A stretch of 9,579 nt of DNA from an uncultured Nitrospinaceae bacterium (GCA_938073925.1 CALJGH010000244.1:1-9579), one strand, 5' to 3'. Numbered from the stretch's first letter, positions 1 through 6,537 are shown. The notes: generated from the sequence alone by a model not told the origin. Made by a program: numbers and translations.

Positions 1-813
1 GGAATGTTATTGGGATTGAAAATTTCAGAACGTGTAGCGGAAATGCGTAATCTTCCACAAGGCATTGATCAACGTTCAGCCTGTCGTCACCCGGATTGGA
101 CAGGGCCGGACGACTTGGAAATCAAAATCAGCGAATTGCGAGAAATCACAGATTGGGAGAAACCGATTTTTATTAAAATCGGCGGAGCGCGACCATATTA
201 CGACACCGCACTTTCTGTCAAAGCCGGAGCCGATGTGATTGTGATTGACGGAATGCAGGGCGGCACGGCGGCCACACAGGAAGTTTTTATTGAACATGTC
301 GGACAACCGACGCTTGCCTGCATTAGACCGGCGGTCAAAGCGTTGCAGGAATTGGGAATGCACCGGAAAGTACAGTTGATTGTTTCCGGAGGCATCCGGA
401 ATGGTGCCGATGTCGCAAAAGCTTTAGCGTTGGGAGCGGATGCGGTTTCTATAGGAACCGCCGCATTGGTGGCGTTGGGAGACAACGATCCTGAACTGGA
501 AGAGGAATATCAAAAACTCGGCACGACTGCCGGAGCTTATGACGACTGGCACGAAGGGCGGGATCCTGCCGGAATTTCCACTCAAGATCCAGAGTTATCT
601 AAACGGCTTGATCCTGTTTTGGCAGGTAGGCGATTGGCGAATTATCTCAAGGTGATGACACTTGAAGCACAGACCATCGCTCGTTCTTGCGGGAAAAGTC
701 ATGTCCACAATCTTGAACCGGAAGACTTGGTCGCCTTGACAGTGGAAGCCGCCGCAATGGCGCAAGTCCCCCTTTCCGGAACAGATTGGATTCCTGGAAA
801 AAACCACGACTGA
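1..813 (+). CDS. FMN-binding glutamate synthase-family protein (MgsC/GlxD type), 5'-truncated by window edge
   Basis: This is the C-terminal part of a protein homologous to the synthase (FMN) domain of the glutamate synthase large subunit. The reading frame is open to base 1, so the ATG at base 4 is internal and the N-terminal part lies outside. Counting from that Met, visible marks are the IDQRSACRHPDWTGP block (21-35), IKIGGARP (57-64), GMQGGTAA (83-90) and the FMN-phosphate-type SGGIRNGADVAKAL (128-141) followed by SIGTAAL (149-155). Where GltB proteins carry the [3Fe-4S] cysteines ahead of a GIxTQ motif, this protein reads WHEGRDPAGISTQ (182-194) with no cysteine, so the cluster is probably absent. 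Stand-alone proteins of this type are subunit C of N-methylglutamate synthase (MgsC) or GlxD of glxBCD-glnT loci. The neighbouring amt and amine-type importer fit either. The family is certain; the exact substrate (methylamine or ammonia transfer to glutamate) is inferred. Sampled composition is about 55% GC, richer than the ABC genes downstream. Confidence 0.85.
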   Translation, partial: GMLLGLKISERVAEMRNLPQGIDQRSACRHPDWTGPDDLEIKISELREITDWEKPIFIKIGGARPYYDTALSVKAGADVIVIDGMQGGTAATQEVFIEHVGQPTLACIRPAVKALQELGMHRKVQLIVSGGIRNGADVAKALALGADAVSIGTAALVALGDNDPELEEEYQKLGTTAGAYDDWHEGRDPAGISTQDPELSKRLDPVLAGRRLANYLKVMTLEAQTIARSCGKSHVHNLEPEDLVALTVEAAAMAQVPLSGTDWIPGKNHD

Positions 814-878
814 ACTTTCATTGGCGGCAAAGCTTCGCCTATGCCGTCATGCTTTTCTGAAAAATTTTAGAAGGAAGG

Positions 879-913
879 AACGTTGCCGCACACGTGGTGC
901 GGCAACGTTTTTT
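879..913 (+). terminator. Strong intrinsic terminator after the glutamate synthase-like gene
   Basis: A perfect 13-bp stem (AACGTTGCCGCAC at 879-891 with GTGCGGCAACGTT at 897-909) closes a 5-base loop and runs into six T (908-913). It lies 66 bases past the stop codon at 813. The reverse strand has no T run after the stem, so it is best read as acting on the plus-strand transcript. It also insulates the convergent amt unit from read-through. Confidence 0.93.
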
Positions 914-985
914 CAGGTAGAGCTCAAATCTCTCACCGGATTAGGTGATAATCTAATCTCCTGAAACTGTTTTGGGAGGTTTCCC

Positions 986-1165
986 CTACAGTTTTGCCTC
1001 TTGCTCGTCATAGCGGGCATTTTCAGCATTGATCTGCCAGATTTGCCAGACAATCCATACAACTGCCACCACGGCAGTCAGGATTACTTCTGAACCGACA
1101 AAAGGACTCATAGCACTCATTTCGGCAAAACTTTCAGCACTCCAGCTTTCTACTCCAGTACTCAT
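986..1165 (-). CDS. Small Trp-rich single-span membrane protein downstream of amt
   Basis: A 59-residue protein starting MSTGVESW. The start at 1165 is chosen because GGAG at 1172-1175 sits 6 bases ahead of it. The upstream in-frame ATG at 1177 would add four residues but has no ribosome site. The N-terminal half is polar, acidic and rich in Ser and Met. Residues about 26-46 form one hydrophobic span (VILTAVVAVVWIVWQIWQI) with three closely spaced Trp. The tail (NAENARYDEQEAKL) is charged. Its start lies 34 bases past the amt stop on the same strand, so the two are very likely co-transcribed. The family is not recognised. By position it could be an accessory or stabilising peptide for Amt, which is inference only. 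A hairpin overlapping its stop codon (AAACTGT 964-970 with ACAGTTT 988-994) has no T run and is at best a 3'-end stabiliser. Confidence 0.7.
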   Translation of the reverse strand: MSTGVESWSAESFAEMSAMSPFVGSEVILTAVVAVVWIVWQIWQINAENARYDEQEAKL

Positions 1166-1171
1166 AACATT

Positions 1172-1175
1172 CTCC
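1172..1175 (-). promoter_or_regulatory. Shine-Dalgarno (GGAG) deciding the start of the small membrane protein
   Basis: On the minus strand GGAG is followed by six bases and then the ATG at 1165. The site overlaps the alternative upstream ATG at 1177, whose own upstream stretch (1178-1199) is AT-rich without a purine block. This favours the shorter 59-residue product. Confidence 0.65.
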
Positions 1176-1199
1176 ATTAAAAGATTATAAAAGGAATAA

Positions 1200-2525
1200 T
1201 TATTTAGCTTCTGCTAATTCTGCATCAACAATCGCCTGACTGTCCGCAGCTCTGGTTTGTTCTTCAACATAATCCAGTCCTGCCAACTCAACCTTATGTG
1301 GAATCCTAAGAATCCCCATGGCATTCAAAATTTTTGCGACGATAAAGGTCGGGATGAAGCCCAGCACAAAAAACATCATGATCGCGCCGCCGATTTGTCC
1401 CAACGGGTTAATCGTAGCTGAACCGTCAAGTACTGCAGGGTAGCCCCAGAGCATGAATCCACAAACTATCACTCCGAAAGATCCGGCATATCCATGTACC
1501 GCGACGGCACCAACGGCATCGTCAATCTTGAACTTGCGCTCGACCCAGAAGTGGAGTTTGTAAGCGATGCAAACCCCAGCAATTCCAATCAGGAAAGCTT
1601 GCAGTGGATGATAGAGGTCATTTCCGGCTGAAGCCGCAATGATTCCACCCAGTCCTCCGGAAAAGGTCCAGAAAGAATCTCCCTTTGACATAAAGTATCC
1701 AGCCAGCATGCCACCCGCAAGGGACATGAGGAAGTTGAAAGTTATTGTACTCAATGTTGTTGGAGTACCGTAAATCGTGGTGGCTGTCCAAACGCCATTG
1801 ACATTGCCAATCGGTAAGTTGCAGGCCGCATAAAAGCCCCAGAAACCTGTATAGATGATGAACAGGCCAATTACCGCAAACCACGGATTATTCGGAGGTA
1901 TGTCCCTGGGCGTGCCGTCTGGAGCAAATTTGCCTATGCGTGGTCCCAACACAGTCAGGATACCAAGTGCTGCACCTCCGCAGATGCCGTGAATAACACC
2001 AGAAGCATATGCATCGTGATAGCCCCAATCAGTAACCATCCATCCGGATGGGCTCCAACCCCATGCCGCATCAATCATCCAAGTTACGGAACCTACTAAA
2101 ACGGCCAGAATGAGGAAGGCGCCGGTGCGAATACGTTCAATCACTGCACCGGAAACAATGGAAGCCGCAGTCCACGAAAACAGCAGGAACGCAGCCCAGA
2201 ATACGCCCATGATGTGATCCTTTACGTTTGCACCCATAGTTGCATCCCATGGCAAGCCGGTTGTTCCGCCGGCGAAATCACCAAAAGGCCCTTGACCTGC
2301 GAACCAAATCCAGAAACCGAATAAGAAAAACGTGATCGTAACCACTGGAATCAGCATCGCGTTCTTCATCAAGGTGTGCATATGATTCTTTGCTCTTGAA
2401 ATGCTGACTTCGTACAAACAGAAGCCGACGTGAATCAGGAACATTAAAGGCACAGTGATCCAGTAATAAAACTCCACGAAGATTTCGTTAAGAGCTGAGA
2501 TCTCCATAGTCATATCATAACCCAT
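1200..2525 (-). CDS. amt: Ammonium/methylammonium transporter (Amt family)
   Basis: A 441-residue polytopic inner-membrane channel of the Amt/MEP/Rh family with about 11 spans. Conserved pore features are visible by motif alignment to E. coli AmtB. The twin histidines are H179 (in DAYASGVIH, after D171) and H344 (in AVHGYAG). W157 and the phenylalanine of GFWGF (F231) also match. The AmtB Ser219 position, in the GFNAGS motif, is Cys here (GFYAAC, C235). The first-span motif is YEVSISRAKN instead of the YGG-type motif, so this belongs to a divergent Amt clade and may differ in ammonium versus methylammonium handling (inference). The C-terminal tail, about 20 residues rich in Glu and Ala, is the likely PII-contacting region, although no glnK is nearby. 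The start at 2525 has a GGAGG at 2530-2534 four bases upstream. A later in-frame ATG (2513) is too far from that site. The gene is transcribed away from the ABC importer, from a promoter at 2642-2670. Confidence 0.93.
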   Translation of the reverse strand: MGYDMTMEISALNEIFVEFYYWITVPLMFLIHVGFCLYEVSISRAKNHMHTLMKNAMLIPVVTITFFLFGFWIWFAGQGPFGDFAGGTTGLPWDATMGANVKDHIMGVFWAAFLLFSWTAASIVSGAVIERIRTGAFLILAVLVGSVTWMIDAAWGWSPSGWMVTDWGYHDAYASGVIHGICGGAALGILTVLGPRIGKFAPDGTPRDIPPNNPWFAVIGLFIIYTGFWGFYAACNLPIGNVNGVWTATTIYGTPTTLSTITFNFLMSLAGGMLAGYFMSKGDSFWTFSGGLGGIIAASAGNDLYHPLQAFLIGIAGVCIAYKLHFWVERKFKIDDAVGAVAVHGYAGSFGVIVCGFMLWGYPAVLDGSATINPLGQIGGAIMMFFVLGFIPTFIVAKILNAMGILRIPHKVELAGLDYVEEQTRAADSQAIVDAELAEAK

Positions 2526-2590
2526 ATAACCTCCAATTACTTTATGGTTAAAACACAGACAGATTTTTCAAAGATACTCACAGAATGACT

Positions 2591-2621
2591 CACTGTCAGT
2601 GTTCCTAAAAATGTCACACTG
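2591..2621. promoter_or_regulatory. Dyad-symmetric elements in the amt leader (candidate operator)
   Basis: CACTG-T-CAGTG (2591-2601) is an odd palindrome. Its second half also forms an inverted repeat with the next copy, CAGTGT (2597-2602) with ACACTG (2616-2621). The elements fall roughly 14-45 bases downstream of the predicted amt start of transcription, where a repressor or RNA hairpin could act. No regulator can be named. Confidence 0.4.
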
Positions 2622-2641
2622 AATTGTGCGGCATTCAGAAA

Positions 2642-2670
2642 AATATACTGGTATGCAAAATTTGTGTCAA
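2642..2670 (-). promoter_or_regulatory. amt promoter: sigma-70 type, overlapping a sigma-54-like match
   Basis: Read on the minus strand: TTGACA (2670-2665), a 17-base spacer, then TATATT (2647-2642). This is close to the sigma-70 consensus with ideal spacing and gives an amt leader of roughly 110 bases. The same DNA reads TGACAC-N5-TTGCA (2669-2654), with the exact -24/-12 spacing of sigma-54 promoters but GA instead of the near-invariant GG. Sigma-54 control would suit nitrogen regulation of amt, yet the sigma-70 reading is the better match. Confidence 0.65.
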
Positions 2671-2699
2671 GTAAAAAATAATAAAAGATAAAAAAACGC

Positions 2700-2726
2700 T
2701 TGACATAATTTATATATATATATAAA
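2700..2726 (+). promoter_or_regulatory. Promoter of the binding-protein gene, with TA repeat in spacer and -10
   Basis: TTGACA (2700-2705) matches the -35 consensus exactly and is preceded by an A-rich tract (2672-2698) that resembles an UP element. The best -10 is TATAAA (2721-2726) with a 15-base spacer. A 17-base spacer would place a poor TAAAGT at the -10. The -35 lies 29 bases from the amt -35 on the other strand, so the two promoters are back to back. The resulting leader is about 230 bases. Confidence 0.65.
2711..2724. repeat. (TA)7 dinucleotide repeat inside the promoter
   Basis: Seven uninterrupted TA units lie between the -35 and the end of the -10 of the binding-protein promoter. 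Gain or loss of one unit would change the spacer by two bases. See the related finding. Confidence 0.85.
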
Positions 2727-2740
2727 GTTCCTAATCAGAT

Positions 2741-2769
2741 CTATACGGAGATTAACCGTATAGTTTTTT
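2741..2769 (+). terminator. Terminator-like hairpin early in the binding-protein leader (candidate attenuator)
   Basis: CTATACGG (2741-2748) and CCGTATAG (2756-2763) form a perfect 8-bp stem with a 7-base loop, followed at once by six T (2764-2769). It starts about 8 bases after the predicted transcription start, so it would stop transcripts very early unless bypassed. There is no gene just upstream on this strand for it to terminate, which makes an attenuator role plausible. Confidence 0.6.
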
Positions 2770-2852
2770 AATTTAGAATAGGGTGAGGGGTCAGTGCAAG
2801 TTCATCGATTTCTTTGAATTCCGAATCTTCTTGGTTTACTAATTTTTTAAAA

Positions 2853-2885
2853 GGAGGATGGTTTACTATGATCAGATGCAATTAG
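2853..2885 (+). other. Mini-ORF with strong Shine-Dalgarno in the binding-protein leader
   Basis: GGAGG (2853-2857), preceded by AAAA, lies 10 bases ahead of an ATG (2868) that opens a 5-codon ORF (MIRCN, stop 2883-2885). An alternative ATG at 2858 gives MVYYDQMQLVIVKK but touches the ribosome site. TGGTTTACTA occurs twice here (2832-2841 and 2859-2868). A similar arrangement stands before the permease gene. It may be a translated leader or simply a ribosome-loading element; no peptide function is claimed. Confidence 0.4.
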
Positions 2886-2965
2886 TAATTGTTAAAAAAT
2901 AATTTTCCATACCGAATGAGGTCATGGTTAATTAAATCTAAATCAATAAGTAACAAGGAGAAGAA

Positions 2966-3919
2966 ATGTATACTATAAAAAGAACAGTTGGTGCCATTGT
3001 CGCAGGCATCATACTCGCATTCAGTGCGGGCTCAATTAGTGCTGCTGACAGCAGTTCACCCATTGTAATTCCAACACATAACTGGTCAAGCCAAGTGGTA
3101 ATGGCTTACGTTGTTGGTGGAATATTTGAAAGTATGGGTAACAATGTGGAGTATAAGTCTGCTGATTCTCAGGCGGTTTATGAAGCCATTCGTATCGGAG
3201 ATGTAACTATATCTCATGAAGTTTGGCAGTCTAGCTTTGGGAAGTCGTTCTACAATGCTATGGCAAAAGGTGGTGTCATTGATGCAGGTAGTCATTCAGC
3301 ACCAACATTAGAAGAAATGGGCGTACCTACATGGGTTATTGATAAAGGATTATGTCCTGGTCTTCCAAATTGGGAAGCTCTAAAAAACTGTCATAAGGCA
3401 TTTGCGACAGCAGATTCTGGTGGCAAAGGTCGTTGGTTAGAGGGACCTCAAAGTTGGCATGGTCAACTAATGCCTGATCGTATAAATGCACTTGGACTTG
3501 ATAGTAAATACGTAGTTAAGTTTGCTGGGGGTGCTGATGCACTCTGGGCTGAACTTGCCTCTGCTAAGAAAGAAGGTCGTGCTACTATTATCTTTAACTG
3601 GACCCCTAACTTCACCGATGCCGAGGGATTTACCTTTATCGAGTTTCCAGAGTACACTGATGGATGCAGAAAAGCCGATGGTGGTGATGGTAGTTGTGGT
3701 TCGCCTAAAGGATGGTTGAAAAAAGCCGCTAATTATAAGTTCCCGAAAACACATCCGGCAGCTTATACTGCTTTTTCAAGAATGTCTTTTTCGACACAAG
3801 ATATTGGTCAAATGGCTGCACTTGTTGACATTGATAAAATGACTCATAAAGATGCTGCTAAAAAATGGTTAGCTGACCATGGAGATGTTTGGAAGCCATT
3901 TACTCAAGCAGGTATGTAA
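2966..3919 (+). CDS. Periplasmic substrate-binding protein of a quaternary-amine/TMAO-type ABC importer (TmoX/ProX-like)
   Basis: A 317-residue secreted binding protein of the OpuAC/ProX-like glycine betaine fold. An N-terminal signal peptide (MYTIKRTVGAIVAGIILAFS) ends near SISAA-D, with likely cleavage after residue 27. The mature protein is rich in Trp (W40, W87, W123, W136, W157, W164, W194, W212, W250, W301, W309). Such residues form the aromatic cage that binds trimethylammonium groups in this superfamily. Four Cys (C130, C142, C234, C244) are spaced for two disulfides. The blocks IPTHNWSSQVV, SHEVW and FNWTPNF resemble marine TmoX-like proteins, so TMAO, glycine betaine or choline are the likely ligands; the precise one cannot be told. 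The start is clear: GGAG at 2957-2960, five bases before the ATG. It is the first gene of the importer, with a strong terminator straight after it, which would keep the binding protein in excess over the membrane parts. Confidence 0.85.
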   Translation: MYTIKRTVGAIVAGIILAFSAGSISAADSSSPIVIPTHNWSSQVVMAYVVGGIFESMGNNVEYKSADSQAVYEAIRIGDVTISHEVWQSSFGKSFYNAMAKGGVIDAGSHSAPTLEEMGVPTWVIDKGLCPGLPNWEALKNCHKAFATADSGGKGRWLEGPQSWHGQLMPDRINALGLDSKYVVKFAGGADALWAELASAKKEGRATIIFNWTPNFTDAEGFTFIEFPEYTDGCRKADGGDGSCGSPKGWLKKAANYKFPKTHPAAYTAFSRMSFSTQDIGQMAALVDIDKMTHKDAAKKWLADHGDVWKPFTQAGM

Positions 3920-3976
3920 TAACATATAAATAACTAACCTCCAAGGGTTTTTAGCCAGTGGGGTTTTTCATAAAAC

Positions 3977-4013
3977 AACCCCCATTCAGGTTTCGCCTGT
4001 GTGGGGGTTTTTT
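3977..4013 (+). terminator. Intrinsic terminator between binding-protein and ATPase genes
   Basis: AACCCCCATTCAGG (3977-3990) pairs with CCTGTGTGGGGGTT (3996-4009) around a TTTCG loop, with one wobble and one mismatch. Six T follow (4008-4013). It lies about 60 bases past the stop at 3919. An upstream TGGGGTT (3959-3965) could pair with the same C-rich arm and compete with the terminator. Partial read-through would set a high ratio of binding protein to transporter core. Confidence 0.85.
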
Positions 4014-4082
4014 GTGTTTATATTAATTCGTACTGATCGCTATATCTCTAATAGATAAGAGAAAAATTTAAATAAAAAACTT

Positions 4083-5144
4083 ATGTCTTCTCAAATTGAA
4101 GTGGAACAAAATAAACAGCCGGTCATTCAGTGCGACTCTGTTTATAAGATATTTGGAGAGAATGCCAATAAAATGCTGCAAAGTTCAAAAGGTGAAGTTG
4201 ATGCCAAAATTTTCCAGGATGCAGGCTGCGTGGTTGGAGTCAATAACGCTTCTTTTGAAGTTTATAAAGGAGATCTGTTGGTAGTAATGGGATTGTCTGG
4301 TTCCGGCAAGTCAACTTTGTTGCGTTGTATTTCAAGGTTAACGGATGCAACTGCAGGGAATATTTATATAGATGGTCAAGATCTGATTGCAATGAGCAAT
4401 AAAAAACTTATTGAACTTAGACGTAATAAGATGGGTATGGTCTTTCAGAGTTTTGCTTTATTACCTCACAAAACTGTATTAGAAAATATTGCATTTCCAT
4501 TACAAATTAGAGGAAATAGCACAGAAGAGAGCATCAACAGAGCTATGGAGATGGTTAAGCTTGTTGTTCTTGAAGGGAGAGAAAATTATTTTCCAAGACA
4601 ATTATCTGGTGGACAACAGCAACGTGTAGGGATTGCACGCTCTCTTGCTGTAGAACCTGATATTTGGTTCCTAGATGAACCGTTTTCTGCTTTAGATCCA
4701 TTAATTCGCAAAGAAATGCAGGATGAGTTTTTGAGATTGCAAAGTGTTTTAAACAAAACAATTTTATTCGTAACGCATGACTTTCATGAGGCCCTGCGAC
4801 TCGCTGACCGTATTGCAATAATGAAAGATGGTATTATAGAGCAACTAGATACTCCTGCCGATATTGTTCTTAATCCAGCAACTGAGTACGTACGCAAATT
4901 TACTGAAGATGTACCAAGGGAGAAGGTTCTTAAAATTGAATCTGTAATGGATGCATTGGATAGTTCTGAAGAACTAAGTGATCTAAAAGTTTCTAAAGAT
5001 GCAATCATTGAAACTGTTGCAGAAGAGGTTCTTGGTCAAGAAAAACCAGTTGCGGTTATAGATTCTAATAAAAAAGTTGTTGGAGTATTACATCGGTCAC
5101 ACGTGATTAAGGTGTTATTTGGAGGTAGAGGAACGCTTGAATAA
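4083..5144 (+). CDS. ABC importer ATPase, quaternary amine (QAT) family (ProV/OpuAA/TmoW-like)
   Basis: A 353-residue cytoplasmic ATPase that powers the importer. The motifs are intact: Walker A GLSGSGKST (70-78), Q-loop Q122 in VFQSFALLPH, signature LSGGQQQRVGIA (174-185), Walker B IWFLDEP (194-200) with the D-loop SALD, and the switch His in VTHD (H232). The long N-terminal lead (residues 1-60, with YKIFGENANKML) is typical of the QAT group of glycine betaine, proline and choline ATPases. Residues about 280-345 form a C-terminal extension ending in a CBS-like strand-helix (VAVIDSNKKVVGVLHRSHVI). In OpuA-type systems such regions sense ionic strength, but only a partial CBS unit is evident here. 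No good ribosome site precedes the ATG; the upstream 60 bases are AT-rich. It sits 163 bases after the binding-protein gene, behind a terminator. Its partner permease is separated from it by an MFS gene. Confidence 0.9.
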   Translation: MSSQIEVEQNKQPVIQCDSVYKIFGENANKMLQSSKGEVDAKIFQDAGCVVGVNNASFEVYKGDLLVVMGLSGSGKSTLLRCISRLTDATAGNIYIDGQDLIAMSNKKLIELRRNKMGMVFQSFALLPHKTVLENIAFPLQIRGNSTEESINRAMEMVKLVVLEGRENYFPRQLSGGQQQRVGIARSLAVEPDIWFLDEPFSALDPLIRKEMQDEFLRLQSVLNKTILFVTHDFHEALRLADRIAIMKDGIIEQLDTPADIVLNPATEYVRKFTEDVPREKVLKIESVMDALDSSEELSDLKVSKDAIIETVAEEVLGQEKPVAVIDSNKKVVGVLHRSHVIKVLFGGRGTLE

Positions 5145-5165
5145 ATCCATTTTATACCAGCTCTC

Positions 5166-5204
5166 AAACAGAAGGGTAGTGTCACTAAGCTATCATTCTG
5201 TTTT
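5166..5204 (+). terminator. Hairpin after the ATPase gene, probable weak terminator
   Basis: AAACAGAA (5166-5173) pairs with TTCTGTTT (5196-5203), extended inward by GGTAG (5175-5179) with CTATC (5190-5194) across one mismatch. The loop is 10 bases. The T run is only four long and partly inside the stem, so termination is probably incomplete. It marks the 3' end of the ATPase unit, 22 bases past its stop, before the MFS gene. Confidence 0.5.
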
Positions 5205-5306
5205 CCTATTCCAACTACACCGCGATGAATGAAAAAATAAATATCGAAGAAGTCGATGGTATTATAAATAGTATGAAGTAAGCGGCCATACGGACTCTTG
5301 AAAGTC

Positions 5307-6488
5307 ATGAAGGAACAGGTAATCAATTCATCATCACTTTTGACCCTGTTGGCTGGCATTACAGTAACAACGGTACTTGGGTCTATTCATGCATTTTCAG
5401 TTTTTTTGCAGCCGCTGGAAAGCCAGTTGCAGGCAGGCCGTGCGGAAATTAGCCTGATTTATTCTGGTGCGCTTATTTGCTTGACGATTGGTGTTTTGCT
5501 CGGCCACCGAATCTATCCAATGTTATCGGCACCTCTTCTTGCGCTGATCACCTGTGTTGTTGCTGCCATCGGGATAATAATTGCGGGGCAATCACAAACG
5601 TTTTGGGTGATGGTGCTAGGGTACAGTGTGATTTTCGGTAGTGCCAACGGAGTAGGATATGGCTTCGCGTTGCAAATATCAGCGCAGGTGATGCCAAAGA
5701 AGCGAGGGGTAGCGATGGGCACCGTTACTGCGTTTTATGCTTTCGGGGCAACGATTGCGCCATATATTTTTAATTATGGTCTGACACATGGTGGTGTGGC
5801 TGTTGCCATGACTACTTCTGGTTTTATTTTTCTGATTGCGGGACTTATCGCCTGGGCATTGTTGCATCGAGCTGGAGCTTGTTTCAAGCGAGAGATTACT
5901 AGTAAACCATCAATAATCTCGCCCAACGTTAACATTCAACTTCTGTTGTGGCTGGGTTATGGCAGTGGTGCATTAGCCGGTTTAATGGTAATTGGCCATG
6001 CCACTGGCATCGTGGTGTCTGCTGGTGGTAGCGCTGCACTCGCAATAGGCGGTGCAATGGTAATTGCGCTTGGGAACATGTTAGGTGGGCTAGCAGCTGG
6101 TGTATTATCGGATCGAATTCGCATCAGCACTTTGCTCATCCTGCAACCGCTAATGTCTGTATTGGTATTAATGGTGGCGGTTGCCAGTTCCAATGCGTTT
6201 GTGTTATTAATATCGCTGGTGTTAGTCGGATTTAGTTACGGTTCAATCATCGCTGTGTATCCTGTAGCAGTGATTAAAATTTTCGGTGAAAAGTCCTCAT
6301 CACAAATCTACGGGCGGGTGTTCACCGCGTGGGGACTTGCAGGATTGGCTGGACCGTGGTTAGCGGGATTGCTTTACGATGTCACGGGTGACTACACGTT
6401 AGCTCTGTTAGCGGCAGCAGCAAGTAGCACGCTGTCGGTTATGGCAGCTTACCTGATAGCGAGACAGATGAGAGATAACCTTTTATAA
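5307..6488 (+). CDS. Major facilitator superfamily transporter (12-span, OFA/monocarboxylate-like)
   Basis: A 393-residue polytopic inner-membrane protein with two six-span halves. It opens with a long hydrophobic span, then AFSVFLQPLE. The cytoplasmic 2-3 loop is degenerate (GVLLGHRIYP). The equivalent loop of the second half keeps the MFS pattern GVLSDRIR (265-272). Around FGSANGVGYGFALQ and the following RGVAMG it resembles oxalate/formate antiporter-family and monocarboxylate carriers, but the substrate cannot be read. The ATG at 5307 is preferred over an in-frame TTG at 5298; neither has a clear ribosome site. The gene splits the ABC importer between ATPase and permease. It is much GC-richer: 37 of 60 bases in 6001-6060, against 16 of 60 in 7741-7800 of the permease. 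This suggests separate acquisition. A functional tie to amine uptake, such as export of a by-product, is speculative. Confidence 0.82.
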   Translation: MKEQVINSSSLLTLLAGITVTTVLGSIHAFSVFLQPLESQLQAGRAEISLIYSGALICLTIGVLLGHRIYPMLSAPLLALITCVVAAIGIIIAGQSQTFWVMVLGYSVIFGSANGVGYGFALQISAQVMPKKRGVAMGTVTAFYAFGATIAPYIFNYGLTHGGVAVAMTTSGFIFLIAGLIAWALLHRAGACFKREITSKPSIISPNVNIQLLLWLGYGSGALAGLMVIGHATGIVVSAGGSAALAIGGAMVIALGNMLGGLAAGVLSDRIRISTLLILQPLMSVLVLMVAVASSNAFVLLISLVLVGFSYGSIIAVYPVAVIKIFGEKSSSQIYGRVFTAWGLAGLAGPWLAGLLYDVTGDYTLALLAAAASSTLSVMAAYLIARQMRDNLL

Positions 6489-6537
6489 TTTTAAAGGTAA
6501 AATTAAAAAAAGGCACCCCCCTTCTCTCTTTTATCTC

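Noticed and set aside
76..485. Two minus-strand open frames opposite the glutamate synthase-like gene
   Set aside because: The plus frame has strong family motifs throughout; these are its mirror frames.
933..958. Overlapping small hairpins (TCACC/GGTGA and GATTAG/CTAATC) after the small membrane-protein gene on the minus strand
   Set aside because: Stems of 5-6 bp with no T run on the minus strand; not enough to call a terminator for the amt transcript.
2526..2965. Known riboswitch class in the divergent control region
   Set aside because: Hairpins and a mini-ORF are present but no conserved riboswitch core was recognised.
5036..5359. Minus-strand open frame across the gap between ATPase and MFS genes
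   Set aside because: It overlaps the ends of both real genes, shows no recognisable protein features and reads like antisense noise.
6487..6504. AT-only hairpin AATTTTA/TAAAATT right after the MFS stop
   Set aside because: No G-C pairs and an A run, not a T run, follows; unlikely to terminate.
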